This document shows, piece by piece, positions 27,093 to 36,176 of a stretch of DNA of 64,000 nucleotides. The notes under the pieces are model-generated. The model searched no databases. It was not told where the DNA came from and worked only from the letters and a program-made list of their open reading frames with translations. The translations under genes and the position numbers were made by a program. Source of the stretch: Pararhodobacter sp. (GTDB taxonomy: Bacteria > Pseudomonadota > Alphaproteobacteria > Rhodobacterales > Rhodobacteraceae); the NCBI GenBank assembly GCA_020832665.1, contig JAFIEG010000001.1, forward strand, positions 1-64,000, written 5' to 3'. How positions within the stretch are numbered: position 1 is the first letter of the stretch; every line of letters starts with the position of its first letter.

Positions 27093-27931
27093 GCCACCCC
27101 CGCCAGAAAGGCCGGGCTGAGCACGCCCTGAAAGACATCGGCCACCGGCCCGCTGAGCCAGACACCATCCTCGCGCCACTCCACCGCCAGCTCGCCGCCA
27201 TCGACCACCAGCGCCACCTGCCGCCCCACCAGCCCCCGCCGATGCGCCGCCACGGCCACCGCGCAGGCGCCCGAGCCGCAGGCCAGCGTGATGCCGGTGC
27301 CGCGCTCCCACACCCGCATGCGCAGCCGGTCGGGGCCAAGCACGCTGACGAATTCGACATTCGTGGCCTGCGGAAAAAGCGGGTGATGCTCCATCTCGGG
27401 GCCGCGCGCTTCCAGCGCCACAAAATCGGCATCGTCGACGAAGAAGACGCAATGCGGGTTGCCCATGCCCACCGCCGCCGGGCTGCCCGCAATGGGCAGG
27501 GCATCGGTATCGGCGGGCTCGGCCAGCGGCACGCCGTGCCAGTCCAGCAGCGGCGGCCCCATATTCACCCAGATCGGCCCGCCGGCGCGCCTTTCGGCCA
27601 GCAGCAGCCCGCGCTCGGTGCGGATGCTCAGCCGCTCACGCCTTTGCTCGCGCATCACCAGATCGGCCACGCAGCGGGTGGCGTTGCCGCAGGCGCCGGC
27701 GCGGCTGCCATCGGCGTTCCAGAAATCAAGCGTCAGATCGGCCCCCTCGCCGCCATCGTGCAATTCGGCAAGCTGGTCATAGCCCACGCCGCGATGCCTC
27801 TCGCCGATGGCGCGTGCCAGCGCCGCAGTCATCATCGCCCCGCGCCCGCGCGAGTCTATGATGACGAAATCATTGCCCGCCCCGTGCATCTTGCGAAAGG
27901 GCAGGCCGGAAGGGGCCGCGCGCGTGTTCAT
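27089..27931 (-). CDS. dapF: Diaminopimelate epimerase
   Basis: This 280-residue PLP-independent epimerase converts LL- to meso-diaminopimelate for lysine and peptidoglycan. It shows [15 protein letters not shown], the first catalytic Cys in [12 protein letters not shown] and the second in [14 protein letters not shown]. It is coupled to mtaB by a four-base overlap. Confidence 0.95.
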   Translation of the reverse strand: MNTRAAPSGLPFRKMHGAGNDFVIIDSRGRGAMMTAALARAIGERHRGVGYDQLAELHDGGEGADLTLDFWNADGSRAGACGNATRCVADLVMREQRRERLSIRTERGLLLAERRAGGPIWVNMGPPLLDWHGVPLAEPADTDALPIAGSPAAVGMGNPHCVFFVDDADFVALEARGPEMEHHPLFPQATNVEFVSVLGPDRLRMRVWERGTGITLACGSGACAVAVAAHRRGLVGRQVALVVDGGELAVEWREDGVWLSGPVADVFQGVLSPAFLAGVA

Positions 27932-28062
27932 GCGCGGGCATATATACCGCTTGCGGCGGTCTTGCCAGTGCGGCGATTGGCGGTGTCTTGTTGTTGTATT
28001 CGATCAGGGCAATCAAACGTAGATCGCCTGATCGGCTCGGATAACCTGGCTTGTATGCCCGG

Positions 28063-28126
28063 CCGTGCCGCGGGCACGGGCAGCGCCTGACCGCCCCCGT
28101 CACGCCGAAGGCGTGCCTGCGGCACG
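28063..28126. repeat. Cluster of three short GC-rich hairpins
   Basis: CCGTGCC-GCG-GGCACGG (28063-28079), CACGCC-GAA-GGCGTG (28101-28115) and CGTGCC-TGC-GGCACG (28112-28126, overlapping the second) lie in the 276-base gap between dapF and hbd. They resemble REP-like extragenic palindromes. I see no T run that would make them intrinsic terminators and no gene in the gap. Confidence 0.5.
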
Positions 28127-28207
28127 ACGCGGGCGCTTCGCTTCCGCCTGCGGCCGGGCACTGCCCGCGCCTCCGGCCAGTGGCGTTTCCGAAAAGCCTG
28201 ATCCCCA

Positions 28208-29083
28208 CTACCGCGTCGGCACCGGTTCGTCGCCGCGATAGTCGTAGAAGCCGCGCCCGGTCTTGCGGCCCAGCCAGCCGGCCTCGACATATTTGGTCAA
28301 GAGCGGGCAGGGGCGGTATTTAGTGTCGGCCAGCCCGTCATGCAGCACGTTCATGATTGCCAGGCAGGTATCGAGCCCGATGAAATCGGCCAGTTCCAGC
28401 GGCCCCATCGGGTGGTTGGCGCCCAGCTTCATCGACTCGTCGATCGAGCGCACATTGCCCACGCCCTCATAAAGCGTATAGACCGCCTCGTTGATCATCG
28501 GCATCAAGATGCGGTTGACGATGAAGGCGGGGAAATCCTCGGAGCTGGCGGCGGTCTTGCCCAGCTTTTCCACCACGCCCAGCAGGGTCTTGTAGGTGGC
28601 CTCGTCGGTGGCGATGCCGCGGATGAGTTCCACCAGCTGCATCACCGGCACCGGGTTCATGAAGTGGAACCCCATGAATCGCTCGGGCCGGTCGGTGCGG
28701 CTGGCCAGCCGGGTGATGGAGATCGACGAGGTGTTCGAGGTCAGGATCGTGTGTGGTTGCAGATGCGGCAGCAGATCCTCGAAGATGGCCTGCTTGACCG
28801 TCTCGCGCTCGGTGGCCGATTCGACGATCAGATCGGCCTTGCCCAGATCGGCCAGCCTTGTGGTGGTGGAGATGCGCGCCATCGCGGCATCCTTTACCTC
28901 GGCGGTGATCTTGCCGCGCGATACCTGGCGCTCAAGGTTGCGGTCGATCAGCGCCACGGCGCGTTCCAGCGCCTCGGCCGAGATGTCGTTTAGCAGCACC
29001 TCATAGCCCGCAACGGCAAAGACATGGGCAATCCCGTTGCCCATCTGGCCCGCGCCCACCACGCCGACAGTCCTGATTTCCAT
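28208..29083 (-). CDS. hbd: 3-hydroxybutyryl-CoA dehydrogenase
   Basis: This 291-residue NAD(P)-dependent 3-hydroxyacyl-CoA dehydrogenase has the nucleotide-binding VGVVGAGQMGNGIAHVFA, SNTSSISITRLA, the catalytic His in FMGFHFMNPVPVMQLVELI, and a C-terminal domain GPLELADFIGLDTCL. It interconverts 3-hydroxybutyryl-CoA and acetoacetyl-CoA. The true start at 29083 removes 140 spurious residues from the track ORF. Nearby etfAB encode the electron acceptor for acyl-CoA dehydrogenases. Confidence 0.92.
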   Translation of the reverse strand: MEIRTVGVVGAGQMGNGIAHVFAVAGYEVLLNDISAEALERAVALIDRNLERQVSRGKITAEVKDAAMARISTTTRLADLGKADLIVESATERETVKQAIFEDLLPHLQPHTILTSNTSSISITRLASRTDRPERFMGFHFMNPVPVMQLVELIRGIATDEATYKTLLGVVEKLGKTAASSEDFPAFIVNRILMPMINEAVYTLYEGVGNVRSIDESMKLGANHPMGPLELADFIGLDTCLAIMNVLHDGLADTKYRPCPLLTKYVEAGWLGRKTGRGFYDYRGDEPVPTR

Positions 29084-29183
29084 ATGCGTTCCCTCGCTGC
29101 TGCCGGCCAAGCTTATGCCCCGTCGCGGGGCAGGTTCAAGGCCCCAGGCTGCGGGGCGGGAGCGGGTGAGGCGCATCGGCCAT

Positions 29184-29939
29184 TCATCGCCCTGCGCCCT
29201 CGCCTTCGCGGAAACGGCGCTTCCAGTCCCGGCTGAGCGCATCGGCCATGCGCGCAACACCGGGCTCGAGCGCCTTGGGCGCCGGCGGGGATACGCAAAG
29301 CGCGCGGCAGATTCGCGCGACGGTCTGTCCTGGCGCAGTAGCGAGGGTCTCGTAGCGAATGCGCAGGCATGCGATGCCCTGCGCCTTGATCCATGCCTGC
29401 CAGGCGGCGTCCTGTTGTTCAAGCTCGGCCATGGCCCTTGCAATACGCTCGCGGTCGTAGCGGGGGGCTTGCGGTGGGGCCAGGCGCTCGACCTCGCTGC
29501 CATCGGGGCCGATGTGCCACAGCCCCGTCTGCCGCGCGCGCACCAGCGACACCGCCTGCGCCAGCTTGTCGGCGCGGCTCAGATGGATGCACAACGTCTT
29601 GCCGAAGGCGGCGCGCAGCCGCTGCCCGTCGGTTTCGAGGCCGGGATGAACCTGCTCGATCATCGCCATCAGCCGGACGAGATTGCGATGCATCAGCCTT
29701 GCGCCGAAGATGCCGGTTTGCGCCGTACCGGCGCGGCGTGCCGCCGCCAGATGCGCCGCCGCATGGCCGGGCTCGCCGGCGCTGGCCGGCGGCGGCAGGC
29801 CCCATTCGCGCGCCCAGCGGGGATCGACATCATCCATGAAGAAGGAATCGGGCGCCCCGGCGACCCCGGTGGCGGTCAGCAGCTCGCAAAGCAGGGTGCT
29901 GCCGCTGCGCGGGGTGGTGCAGATGATGTAGCTGTCCAT
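29184..29939 (-). CDS. Stf0-type sulfotransferase
   Basis: This 251-residue protein starts MDSYIICTTPRSGSTLLCELL, the 5'-phosphosulfate-binding loop of PAPS-dependent sulfotransferases, and continues with FGARLMHRNL, then LCIHLSRADKLAQAVSLVRARQTGLWH, the R-x-D-K-x-x-Q-A-x-S signature of the Stf0 (trehalose sulfotransferase) group. The acceptor sugar or lipid is unknown. The start at 29939 discards 36 upstream residues that run into intergenic palindromes. Confidence 0.85.
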   Translation of the reverse strand: MDSYIICTTPRSGSTLLCELLTATGVAGAPDSFFMDDVDPRWAREWGLPPPASAGEPGHAAAHLAAARRAGTAQTGIFGARLMHRNLVRLMAMIEQVHPGLETDGQRLRAAFGKTLCIHLSRADKLAQAVSLVRARQTGLWHIGPDGSEVERLAPPQAPRYDRERIARAMAELEQQDAAWQAWIKAQGIACLRIRYETLATAPGQTVARICRALCVSPPAPKALEPGVARMADALSRDWKRRFREGEGAGR

Positions 29940-30021
29940 GACTGGCGCCCTTGCCTGCGGCTGCGACCCGGCTGCGAAGATTGCCGCCGGCGGGGGCACC
30001 GTGCAAGGGCGGGATGTGCAG

Positions 30022-30088
30022 GAACGGCCATTCGAACGGCCGTTCAACGCGATTTCGAAATCGCGTTAAAGCGCCCTCGAAGGCGCTT
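30022..30088. repeat. Three consecutive hairpins with TCGA-containing centres
   Basis: GAACGGCC...GGCCGTTC (30022-30045), a perfect 22-base palindrome AACGCGATTTCGAAATCGCGTT (30046-30067) and AAGCGCC...GGCGCTT (30069-30088) lie end to end in the gap between etfA and the sulfotransferase gene. Each has TCGA in its centre. Their function is unknown. Confidence 0.65.
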
Positions 30089-30116
30089 CCTGGCCGATGG
30101 CACCGGAGCCGTGGCG

Positions 30117-30143
30117 AGAAAAAGGGCGGGCTCGCGCCCGCCC
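30117..30143 (-). terminator. Rho-independent terminator of etfBA
   Basis: GGGCGGGC pairs with GCCCGCCC around a four-base loop. On the minus strand the stem is followed by TTTTT, 23 bases past the etfA stop. Confidence 0.8.
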
Positions 30144-30166
30144 GTCAGTTTGGTGTCGATAGTCGT

Positions 30167-31093
30167 TCAGAGTTTCTCGGTCAGCTCGGGCACGGCCTGG
30201 AACAAATCAGCCACCAGCCCGTAATCGGCGACCTGGAAGATCGGCGCCTCTTCATCCTTGTTGATGGCGACGATGACCTTGCTGTCCTTCATCCCCGCCA
30301 GGTGCTGGATCGCCCCCGAAATGCCGATGGCGACATACAGTTCGGGTGCCACCACCTTGCCGGTCTGGCCCACCTGCCAGTCATTGGGCGCATAGCCCGA
30401 ATCGACCGCCGCGCGCGAGGCGCCGACGGCGGCGCCCAGCTTGTCGGCCAGCTTCTCGATGAGCGCGAAGTCTTCCTTCGAGCCCAGCGCCCGGCCACCC
30501 GACACCACACGCTTGGCCGAGGTCAGTTCGGGCCGGTCGGAGGCCGCGACCTTGTCCTCGACCCATTCGCTGAGCCCCGGATTGTCGGCCGCCGAGACGT
30601 TTTCCACCGGCGCGTTGCCGCCCATGCCGGCGGCGTCGAAGGTCGAGGTGCGGATGCTCACCACCTTCACCTTGTCGGCCGATTTCACCGTCTGGATGGC
30701 GTTGCCGGCATAGATGGGCCGCTCGAAAGTGTCGGCATCGACCACGCCCGAGACATCGGTGATCACCATCACATCCAGCAGTGCCGCGACGCGCGGCAGG
30801 ATGTTCTTGGCATCCGTCGTGGCCGGCGCCAGGATGTGGCTGTAATCTCCGGCCAGCTTGACGATCAGCGCGGCGGTGGGTTCGGCCAGGCGGTGGCCCA
30901 GGCTGGCATCCTCGGCGCACAGCACCTTGGCCACGCCATCGATCTTTGCCGCTTCGGCGGCGGCATCGGCAGCGCGCGCCCCGGCGCAAAGCAAGGTCAC
31001 CTCGCCCAGCTTCTTCGCCGCGGTTACCGACTTGGCGGTGGCATCGAGGCCCAGTTGGCCGTCACTCACTTCGGCAAGCAGAAGAACGCCCAT
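30167..31093 (-). CDS. etfA: Electron transfer flavoprotein alpha subunit
   Basis: This 308-residue FAD-binding subunit has an N-terminal domain ([21 protein letters not shown]) and the C-terminal FAD domain with [60 protein letters not shown]. With EtfB it carries electrons from acyl-CoA dehydrogenases to ETF:quinone oxidoreductase. It could also serve the acyl-CoA dehydrogenase of the aromatic cluster. Confidence 0.95.
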   Translation of the reverse strand: MGVLLLAEVSDGQLGLDATAKSVTAAKKLGEVTLLCAGARAADAAAEAAKIDGVAKVLCAEDASLGHRLAEPTAALIVKLAGDYSHILAPATTDAKNILPRVAALLDVMVITDVSGVVDADTFERPIYAGNAIQTVKSADKVKVVSIRTSTFDAAGMGGNAPVENVSAADNPGLSEWVEDKVAASDRPELTSAKRVVSGGRALGSKEDFALIEKLADKLGAAVGASRAAVDSGYAPNDWQVGQTGKVVAPELYVAIGISGAIQHLAGMKDSKVIVAINKDEEAPIFQVADYGLVADLFQAVPELTEKL

Positions 31094-31854
31094 CAGATCA
31101 CCCCCGCTTCGTCTTTCAGTTTCGCCACCAACTCATCGACCGAGCCCACCTTGATACCGGCCTTGCGGGCCTCGGGCTCGGCGGTCTTGATGACCGTCAG
31201 CCGCGGGCTGACATCGACGCCGTAATCTTCGGGCGTCTTTTCATCGAGCGGCTTCTTCTTGGCCTTCATGATGTTGGGCAGCGAGGCATAGCGCGGCTCG
31301 TTGAGGCGCAGATCGACGCTCACAATGGCCGGCATCGTCACCTTGATCGTCTGCAGCCCGCCATCGACCTCGCGCGTGACCAGCGCGTGATCGCCCTCGA
31401 TATTGACCTCGGACGCGAAAGTGGCCTGGCTCCAGCCCAGCAGCGCCGACAGCATCTGCCCGGTGGCGTTCATGTCGTTGTCGATGGCCTGCTTGCCGCA
31501 CAGCACCAGACCCGGCTTTTCCTCATCGACCACGGCCTTGAGCAGCTTGGCCACCGCCAGCGGCTCGATATCGTTGTGCACGTCATCGGCGGCCACGATC
31601 AGGATGGCGCGATCGGCGCCCATGGCGAGCGCGGTGCGCAGCGTCTCCTGCGCCTGCTTCACGCCGATCGACACCGCCACCACTTCCTCGGCGGCACCCT
31701 TTTCACGCAGACGGATCGCCTCTTCGACCGCAATCTCGTCAAAAGGGTTCATCGACATCTTCACATTCGCCAGATCGACCCCGCTGCCATCGGCCTTGAC
31801 GCGAACCTTGACATTGTAGTCGATCACCCGCTTGACCGGCACCAATACCTTCAT
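31093..31854 (-). CDS. etfB: Electron transfer flavoprotein beta subunit
   Basis: This 253-residue AMP-binding subunit begins [19 protein letters not shown] and includes [18 protein letters not shown] and the [24 protein letters not shown] motif. A TGATG overlap couples it to etfA, and a purine-rich GAGAGAGGAA precedes the ATG. Confidence 0.95.
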   Translation of the reverse strand: MKVLVPVKRVIDYNVKVRVKADGSGVDLANVKMSMNPFDEIAVEEAIRLREKGAAEEVVAVSIGVKQAQETLRTALAMGADRAILIVAADDVHNDIEPLAVAKLLKAVVDEEKPGLVLCGKQAIDNDMNATGQMLSALLGWSQATFASEVNIEGDHALVTREVDGGLQTIKVTMPAIVSVDLRLNEPRYASLPNIMKAKKKPLDEKTPEDYGVDVSPRLTVIKTAEPEARKAGIKVGSVDELVAKLKDEAGVI

Positions 31855-31998
31855 GGGTGTTCCTCTCTCCCTCTCGCAGCCCGGGCTGGGCCGGGCTTGA
31901 TGGATTCATGCCCGCTTACCTAACGGCTGTGCTTTGCGAAAAACAGTGCAAAAACGACCCGCAGGCGCGGCGGGACGCCGCGTTTTGCCCGTGAATGC

Positions 31999-32571
31999 CT
32001 AGCGGTTCGCGCCCGGTACCCAGAGGATATCATCGGCGCCGTTGGCATTGGCCACGCGCCCGGCGACAAAGAACCAGTCCGACAGCCGGTTGAGATAGCG
32101 CAGCGCGGCCTCGTTGATCGCTTCCTCGCGCGCCAGCGCCACCGCCAACCGCTCGGCGCGCCGGCTGACGGTGCGGCACAGATGCAGATGCGCCGCCAGC
32201 GCCGAGCCGCCGGGCAGGATGAAGCTGCGCAGCGGTTTCAGATTTGCGTTCATGGCGTCGATCTCGGCCTCCAGCCGGTCAACCTGCGCCGGAACCATGC
32301 GCAGCGGCTGATACTCGGCCTGATCGTCCTTTTGCATGTCGGGGCGGCACAGATCGGCGCCAAGATCGAAAAGATCGTTCTGGATGCGCGCCAGCGCCTC
32401 GGCCATCGGCCCTTCGGCATGCAGCCGCGCCAGGCCCAGCGCGGCGTTGGCCTCATCGACGGTGCCATAGGCCTCGACGCGCAGCGCGTCCTTGGCCACG
32501 CGAGAGCCATCGCCCAGCGCGGTGTCGCCCTTGTCGCCGGTGCGGGTATAGATGCGGTTTAGAACGACCAT
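31999..32571 (-). CDS. PduO-type ATP:cob(I)alamin adenosyltransferase
   Basis: This 190-residue protein has IYTRTGDKGDTALGDGSRVAKDALRVEAYGTVDEANAALGLA, the PduO/MMAB ATP-binding N-terminus, and helix motifs FILPGGSALAAHLHLCRTVSRRAER and YLNRLSDWFFVAGR. It makes adenosylcobalamin from cob(I)alamin and ATP. It lies four bases after the HIG1-type gene, upstream of etfBA. The 143 bases between it and etfB hold no gene that I can see. Confidence 0.92.
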   Translation of the reverse strand: MVVLNRIYTRTGDKGDTALGDGSRVAKDALRVEAYGTVDEANAALGLARLHAEGPMAEALARIQNDLFDLGADLCRPDMQKDDQAEYQPLRMVPAQVDRLEAEIDAMNANLKPLRSFILPGGSALAAHLHLCRTVSRRAERLAVALAREEAINEAALRYLNRLSDWFFVAGRVANANGADDILWVPGANR

Positions 32572-32574
32572 GAT

Positions 32575-32781
32575 TTACCCTCTCATCCTGAACCAGGCAA
32601 AGGCGACGATGAGGATCACCGCCACGAATTGCGCCGCCAGCCGGTAGCGCATCAGCCGGTTCGCATGCTTGCGATTGAACTCGCCGCCGCGGGCGAAACC
32701 GCCGATGCCGATGAGCAGGATCACCAGCACCGCCAGCGAGGCAATGGCCGCGACGATGAAGAGCGGATCGTTGAGAAGCAT
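32575..32781 (-). CDS. HIG1-type twin transmembrane protein
   Basis: This 68-residue protein has two membrane helices flanking the conserved loop GGFARGGEFNRKHANRLMRYRLAAQ, typical of the hypoxia-induced HIG1 family, whose mitochondrial relatives (Rcf1) associate with cytochrome c oxidase. In Rhodobacterales it often precedes the cobalamin adenosyltransferase, as here. I start at MLLNDPLF behind AAGGAGGCAGC. Confidence 0.88.
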   Translation of the reverse strand: MLLNDPLFIVAAIASLAVLVILLIGIGGFARGGEFNRKHANRLMRYRLAAQFVAVILIVAFAWFRMRG

Positions 32782-32904
32782 GCTGCCTCCTTTTCCGTTG
32801 CCGCAGATGTAATGCCTTTGGCGCGGGATGCCAGCGAAAACAGGGCTGGCGGGCGCGGCACGCGCCGGCGGGCAACGTCGCCGGGTGTCCAACTGCCTGT
32901 TCTG

Positions 32905-35316
32905 TCAGCCCCGCAGCGTGCCGCCCGTTGCCTTTTGCACCTTTTCGACGATGAGCGAGCTCACCGCCTCGATTTCGGCTTCGGTCAGGGTGCGCTCGCG
33001 CGGCTGCAGGCGCACAGTGATGGCCAGCGACTTGCGCCCCGCCCCCATCTGTGCCTCGGCCTTGTCGCCGGCGAATTCATCGAAGACCCGCACGCTCTCA
33101 ATGAGCGCCTTGTCGGCGCCTTGCGCGGCGTTCACCACCGCCTGCGCTTCGGTGCGCGCATCGAGCACAAAGGCGAAATCGCGCTCGACCGCCTGCAGGT
33201 CGCTCAACTCGAGCGCGGCACGGGTGGCGCTGGCGGCGCGCGGCTGAGGCAGCTCGGCCGGGTGCAGGGTAAAGGCCACCGCCGCGCCCTTGATGCCGAA
33301 GGCGCGCAGGATGCGCGGATGCACCTCGCCGAACCAGGCCAGCGCCTTTTTCGGCCCCAGCGTCAGCCGCCCGGCGCGGCCGGGGTGAAACCAGCCCGGC
33401 GCGGCGCGGTCGATCTGCTGCTTTGCCGGGGCGCCAAGGGCTGCCAGCACCGCCTCGGCATCGGCGCGGGCGTCGAACAGATCAACCGCGCGCTGACTGC
33501 CATGCGGATCGCGCGGGCCGGCATGGCCGACCAGAAGCCCGGTGGCATGCTGCGCCTCTTCGGCCGGCTCGCCGCCATGAAAGACCGGGCCCAGCTCGAA
33601 CAGGGCAACATCCATGAAGCCGCGCGCCTGGTTGCGCGCCGCCGCCTGCAAAAGGCCGGGCAGCAGATCGGGGCGCAGATGCGTCATCTCGCTGGAGATG
33701 GGGTTTTCAAGCGCCACCGCCGCATCGCCGCCGCCGAACAGGCGCGCCGCTTCATCCTCTATGAAGCTGTAGGTGATGCATTCATGATAGCCCAGCGACG
33801 CCAGCGTGCGCCGTGCCATGCGCTCGCGTTTCTGCATCTGGGTCAGGATCGGCGCCGGCACGCCGGCGGGGCGGCGCAGCGGCGCGCCCTCAAGCCGGGT
33901 GAGCGAGGCAATGCGCGCCACCTCTTCCACCAGATCGGCCGGGCCCTGAATGTCGGGCCGCCAGCTGGGCGGAAACGCCTTGTTCCCCTCAAGCCGGAAG
34001 CCCAGTGCGGCGAGGGTCTCGCGCTGCGCCTCTTCGGGGATGTCCATGCCCACCAGCCGCGCCATCGCGCCGGCGTCGAATTCATGGCTGCGCCTTGTGT
34101 CGGGCACCGCGCCGTCGGACACCACATGCGAGGGCTCGCCGCCGCACAGATCGAGGATCATGCGCGTGGCCAGTTCCAGCCCCGGCCCGGTGAAGGCCGG
34201 GTCAACGCCGCGCTCGAAACGATAGCGGGCATCGGAGTTGACCTTCAGCGCGCGGCCGGTGGCGGCAACAGTGATTGGGTCCCAATAGGCCGATTCAAGG
34301 AACACATCGACGGTTTCCTCGGTGCAGCCCGAATGTTCGCCGCCCATGATGCCGGCAATGCTTTCCACCCCGGAATCATCGGAAATGGCCATCATGCCGG
34401 GCGCGAATGTGTAGCTCTTGCCGTCCAGCGCGAGGATTTCCTCGCCGCCCCCGGCAGGGTGAATGCGCAGGGTGTCGCCCTGCACCTTGGCCAGATCGAA
34501 CACATGCAGCGGGCGATTGAGCGCGAAGGTGAAGTAATTGGTGATATCCACCAGCGCCGAAATCGGGCGCAGACCGATCGCCTTGAGCCGCTTTTGCATC
34601 CAGTCGGGCGAGGGGCCGTTCTTCACGCCGCGAATGGTACGGCCCATGAAGAGCGGGCAGCCCTTTTCCTTCAATTCCGGGTCGATCTGCACCTTCAGCT
34701 TGCTGTCAAACCGCCCCGCGACGGGTTCGATCTCCAGCGGCTTGAGCCGCCCCAGCCCACGCGCGGCCAGATCGCGGGCGACGCCGCGCACGCCCAGCGC
34801 ATCGGGGCGGTTGGGGGTGACCTTGATATAGATCATCGGGTCATTCAGCCCGGCATAATCGATATAGCGCGCGCCTAGCGGCGCATCCCCGGGCAGTTCG
34901 ATGATGCCCTGGTGATCGTCCGAGATTTCCAGTTCGCGCTCGGAGCACATCATCCCGTTCGATTGCTGGCCCCTTATCACGCCAGGCTTAAGGTCCATTC
35001 CGGTGCCGGGGATATGCGTGCCCACCGGCGCGAACACCCCCACCATGCCGCCGCGCGCATTGGGAGCGCCGCAAACCACCTGCACCTCGTCGCGGCTCTC
35101 GCCATCGAGCACCTCGACCCGGCACAGGCGCAGCCGGTCGGCATCGGGGTGGGGCGAGGCCTCGATGATACGGGCGATGCGAAAGGCGCCCAGCCGCGCG
35201 GCGGGGTCGTCGACTTCTTCCACCTCCAGCCCCAGATCGGTGAGCGCCTCGGTGATCTGGTCCAGCGTGGCCTCGGTTTCGAGATGATCCTTGAGCCAGG
35301 ACAGGGTGAACTTCAT
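32905..35316 (-). CDS. pheT: Phenylalanyl-tRNA synthetase beta subunit
   Basis: This 803-residue subunit begins MKFTLSWLKDHLETE, followed by the tRNA-binding OB domain (about 40-150), the B3/B4 editing domain, the B5 domain (RLVGMDIPEEAQRETLAALGF), the catalytic-like core and the C-terminal anticodon-recognition FDX-ACB domain (AVERDFAFVLDA...ERTLTEAEIEAV). pheS is not in the window immediately upstream; tRNA-Pro is. The 749-residue plus-strand ORF across this gene is an artefact. Confidence 0.96.
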   Translation of the reverse strand: MKFTLSWLKDHLETEATLDQITEALTDLGLEVEEVDDPAARLGAFRIARIIEASPHPDADRLRLCRVEVLDGESRDEVQVVCGAPNARGGMVGVFAPVGTHIPGTGMDLKPGVIRGQQSNGMMCSERELEISDDHQGIIELPGDAPLGARYIDYAGLNDPMIYIKVTPNRPDALGVRGVARDLAARGLGRLKPLEIEPVAGRFDSKLKVQIDPELKEKGCPLFMGRTIRGVKNGPSPDWMQKRLKAIGLRPISALVDITNYFTFALNRPLHVFDLAKVQGDTLRIHPAGGGEEILALDGKSYTFAPGMMAISDDSGVESIAGIMGGEHSGCTEETVDVFLESAYWDPITVAATGRALKVNSDARYRFERGVDPAFTGPGLELATRMILDLCGGEPSHVVSDGAVPDTRRSHEFDAGAMARLVGMDIPEEAQRETLAALGFRLEGNKAFPPSWRPDIQGPADLVEEVARIASLTRLEGAPLRRPAGVPAPILTQMQKRERMARRTLASLGYHECITYSFIEDEAARLFGGGDAAVALENPISSEMTHLRPDLLPGLLQAAARNQARGFMDVALFELGPVFHGGEPAEEAQHATGLLVGHAGPRDPHGSQRAVDLFDARADAEAVLAALGAPAKQQIDRAAPGWFHPGRAGRLTLGPKKALAWFGEVHPRILRAFGIKGAAVAFTLHPAELPQPRAASATRAALELSDLQAVERDFAFVLDARTEAQAVVNAAQGADKALIESVRVFDEFAGDKAEAQMGAGRKSLAITVRLQPRERTLTEAEIEAVSSLIVEKVQKATGGTLRG

Positions 35317-35518
35317 CGCGCAACTTCCCCGCATTTGAGCGTCCGGCCCCGATTAAAGCGCCTTGGCCCGAGTGTGAAGCGGATTGTGCAGGGAAGGGGC
35401 GGCGCCTTTCGTCCTGCGCACAGGCCGGGGCCGAGTTTCAGGGCCCGCATGGGCGCGTCGGCGCCGGGAATTACCCTCTTGTCAAAAGCGGGCTCTCGCG
35501 GTAGTTGCCGCCCACGGT

Positions 35519-35595
35519 CGGAGTGTAGCTCAGCTTGGTAGAGCACTGTCTTCGGGAGGCAGGGGCCGGAGGTTCGAATCCTCTCACTCCGACCA
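35519..35595 (+). tRNA. tRNA-Pro (CGG)
   Basis: A full cloverleaf is visible: acceptor CGGAGTG/CACTCCG, D arm GCTCAGCTTGGTAGAGC, anticodon loop TTCGGGA giving CGG, T arm GGAGGTTCGAATCCTCT and an encoded ACCA end. A gene-poor region with an IS remnant follows directly. Confidence 0.96.
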
Positions 35596-35687
35596 ATAAA
35601 AACAAGGGCTTGCAGCGACGCGTGAAATGGCCTGCCCCGGCTTTACCCCAGAATCGGGCCGATTCTTGGCGCGCGCCCAATCCCTGA

Positions 35688-35820
35688 CATCCGAAGACGG
35701 TCACAAAATGGCGCAAGCGTAAGAGTGTTGCCGACCTGAAGACTTGGCCGAAGGATACACGCTCGGCGGTTCTGACCGACGACGAGGCGATGATCGACGC
35801 CTTCCGGGCGCCATTTGCTT
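35688..35820 (+). pseudogene. IS481-type transposase remnant
   Basis: One plus-strand frame reads HPKTVTKWRKRKSVADLKTW followed by PKDTRSAVLTDDEAMIDAFR. This closely resembles the N-terminal region of IS481-family transposases (NPKTVAKWRKR...GPKEPRSTVLT-type). An in-frame stop lies just upstream, and the similarity is lost after about 44 codons, so it is a decayed fragment. The track ORF at 35744 is a different frame of the same DNA. Confidence 0.7.
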
Positions 35821-35877
35821 GCGGCGCCGCACCTGGGCGGCGCCGCTTGGCCAGCGGATCACCTGCCTTGGCCTAGC

Positions 35878-36003
35878 TCAACCCATTGGGAAGGCGAGCA
35901 CGAGTACTGCCAGCAGTAGCAAGATCATGATGATGACCTCCAACCACGGCGCAGGGCCTTGCCCGCCTTTTACCTCGCGTTGTGACCGAATGCCTTTCGA
36001 CAC
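35878..36003 (-). CDS. Small single-pass membrane protein (41 aa), missing from the ORF track
   Basis: A GTG start with a strong upstream AGGAGGA opens a 41-codon frame: MSKGIRSQREVKGGQGPAPW, then a hydrophobic helix LEVIIMILLLLAVLVLAFPMG ending in TGA. The basic N-terminus and C-terminal helix suggest an inner-membrane small protein. I do not recognise a family. It is on the same strand as the downstream zinc-ribbon/mscS genes. Confidence 0.5.
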   Translation of the reverse strand: MSKGIRSQREVKGGQGPAPWLEVIIMILLLLAVLVLAFPMG

Positions 36004-36176
36004 GACATCCTCCTGTTCCGGTTTCACCTGGTTTGCGAAGCGCCCGGAAGCGGAGCACCGCCGGATTGCGACCTACCGGCCCCGCTTCCGGTGCGGGACA
36101 TGGTTCTTGAGCATCTTCGGCCTCCTGTATGTGGGAACATGGATCGTTCGCCTTGTCTGGGCCCGGCGCGGGGCGC

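Noticed and set aside
32629-34878. 749-residue plus-strand ORF opposite pheT
   Set aside because: It is a shadow of pheT and its neighbours, with no motif and low-complexity composition.
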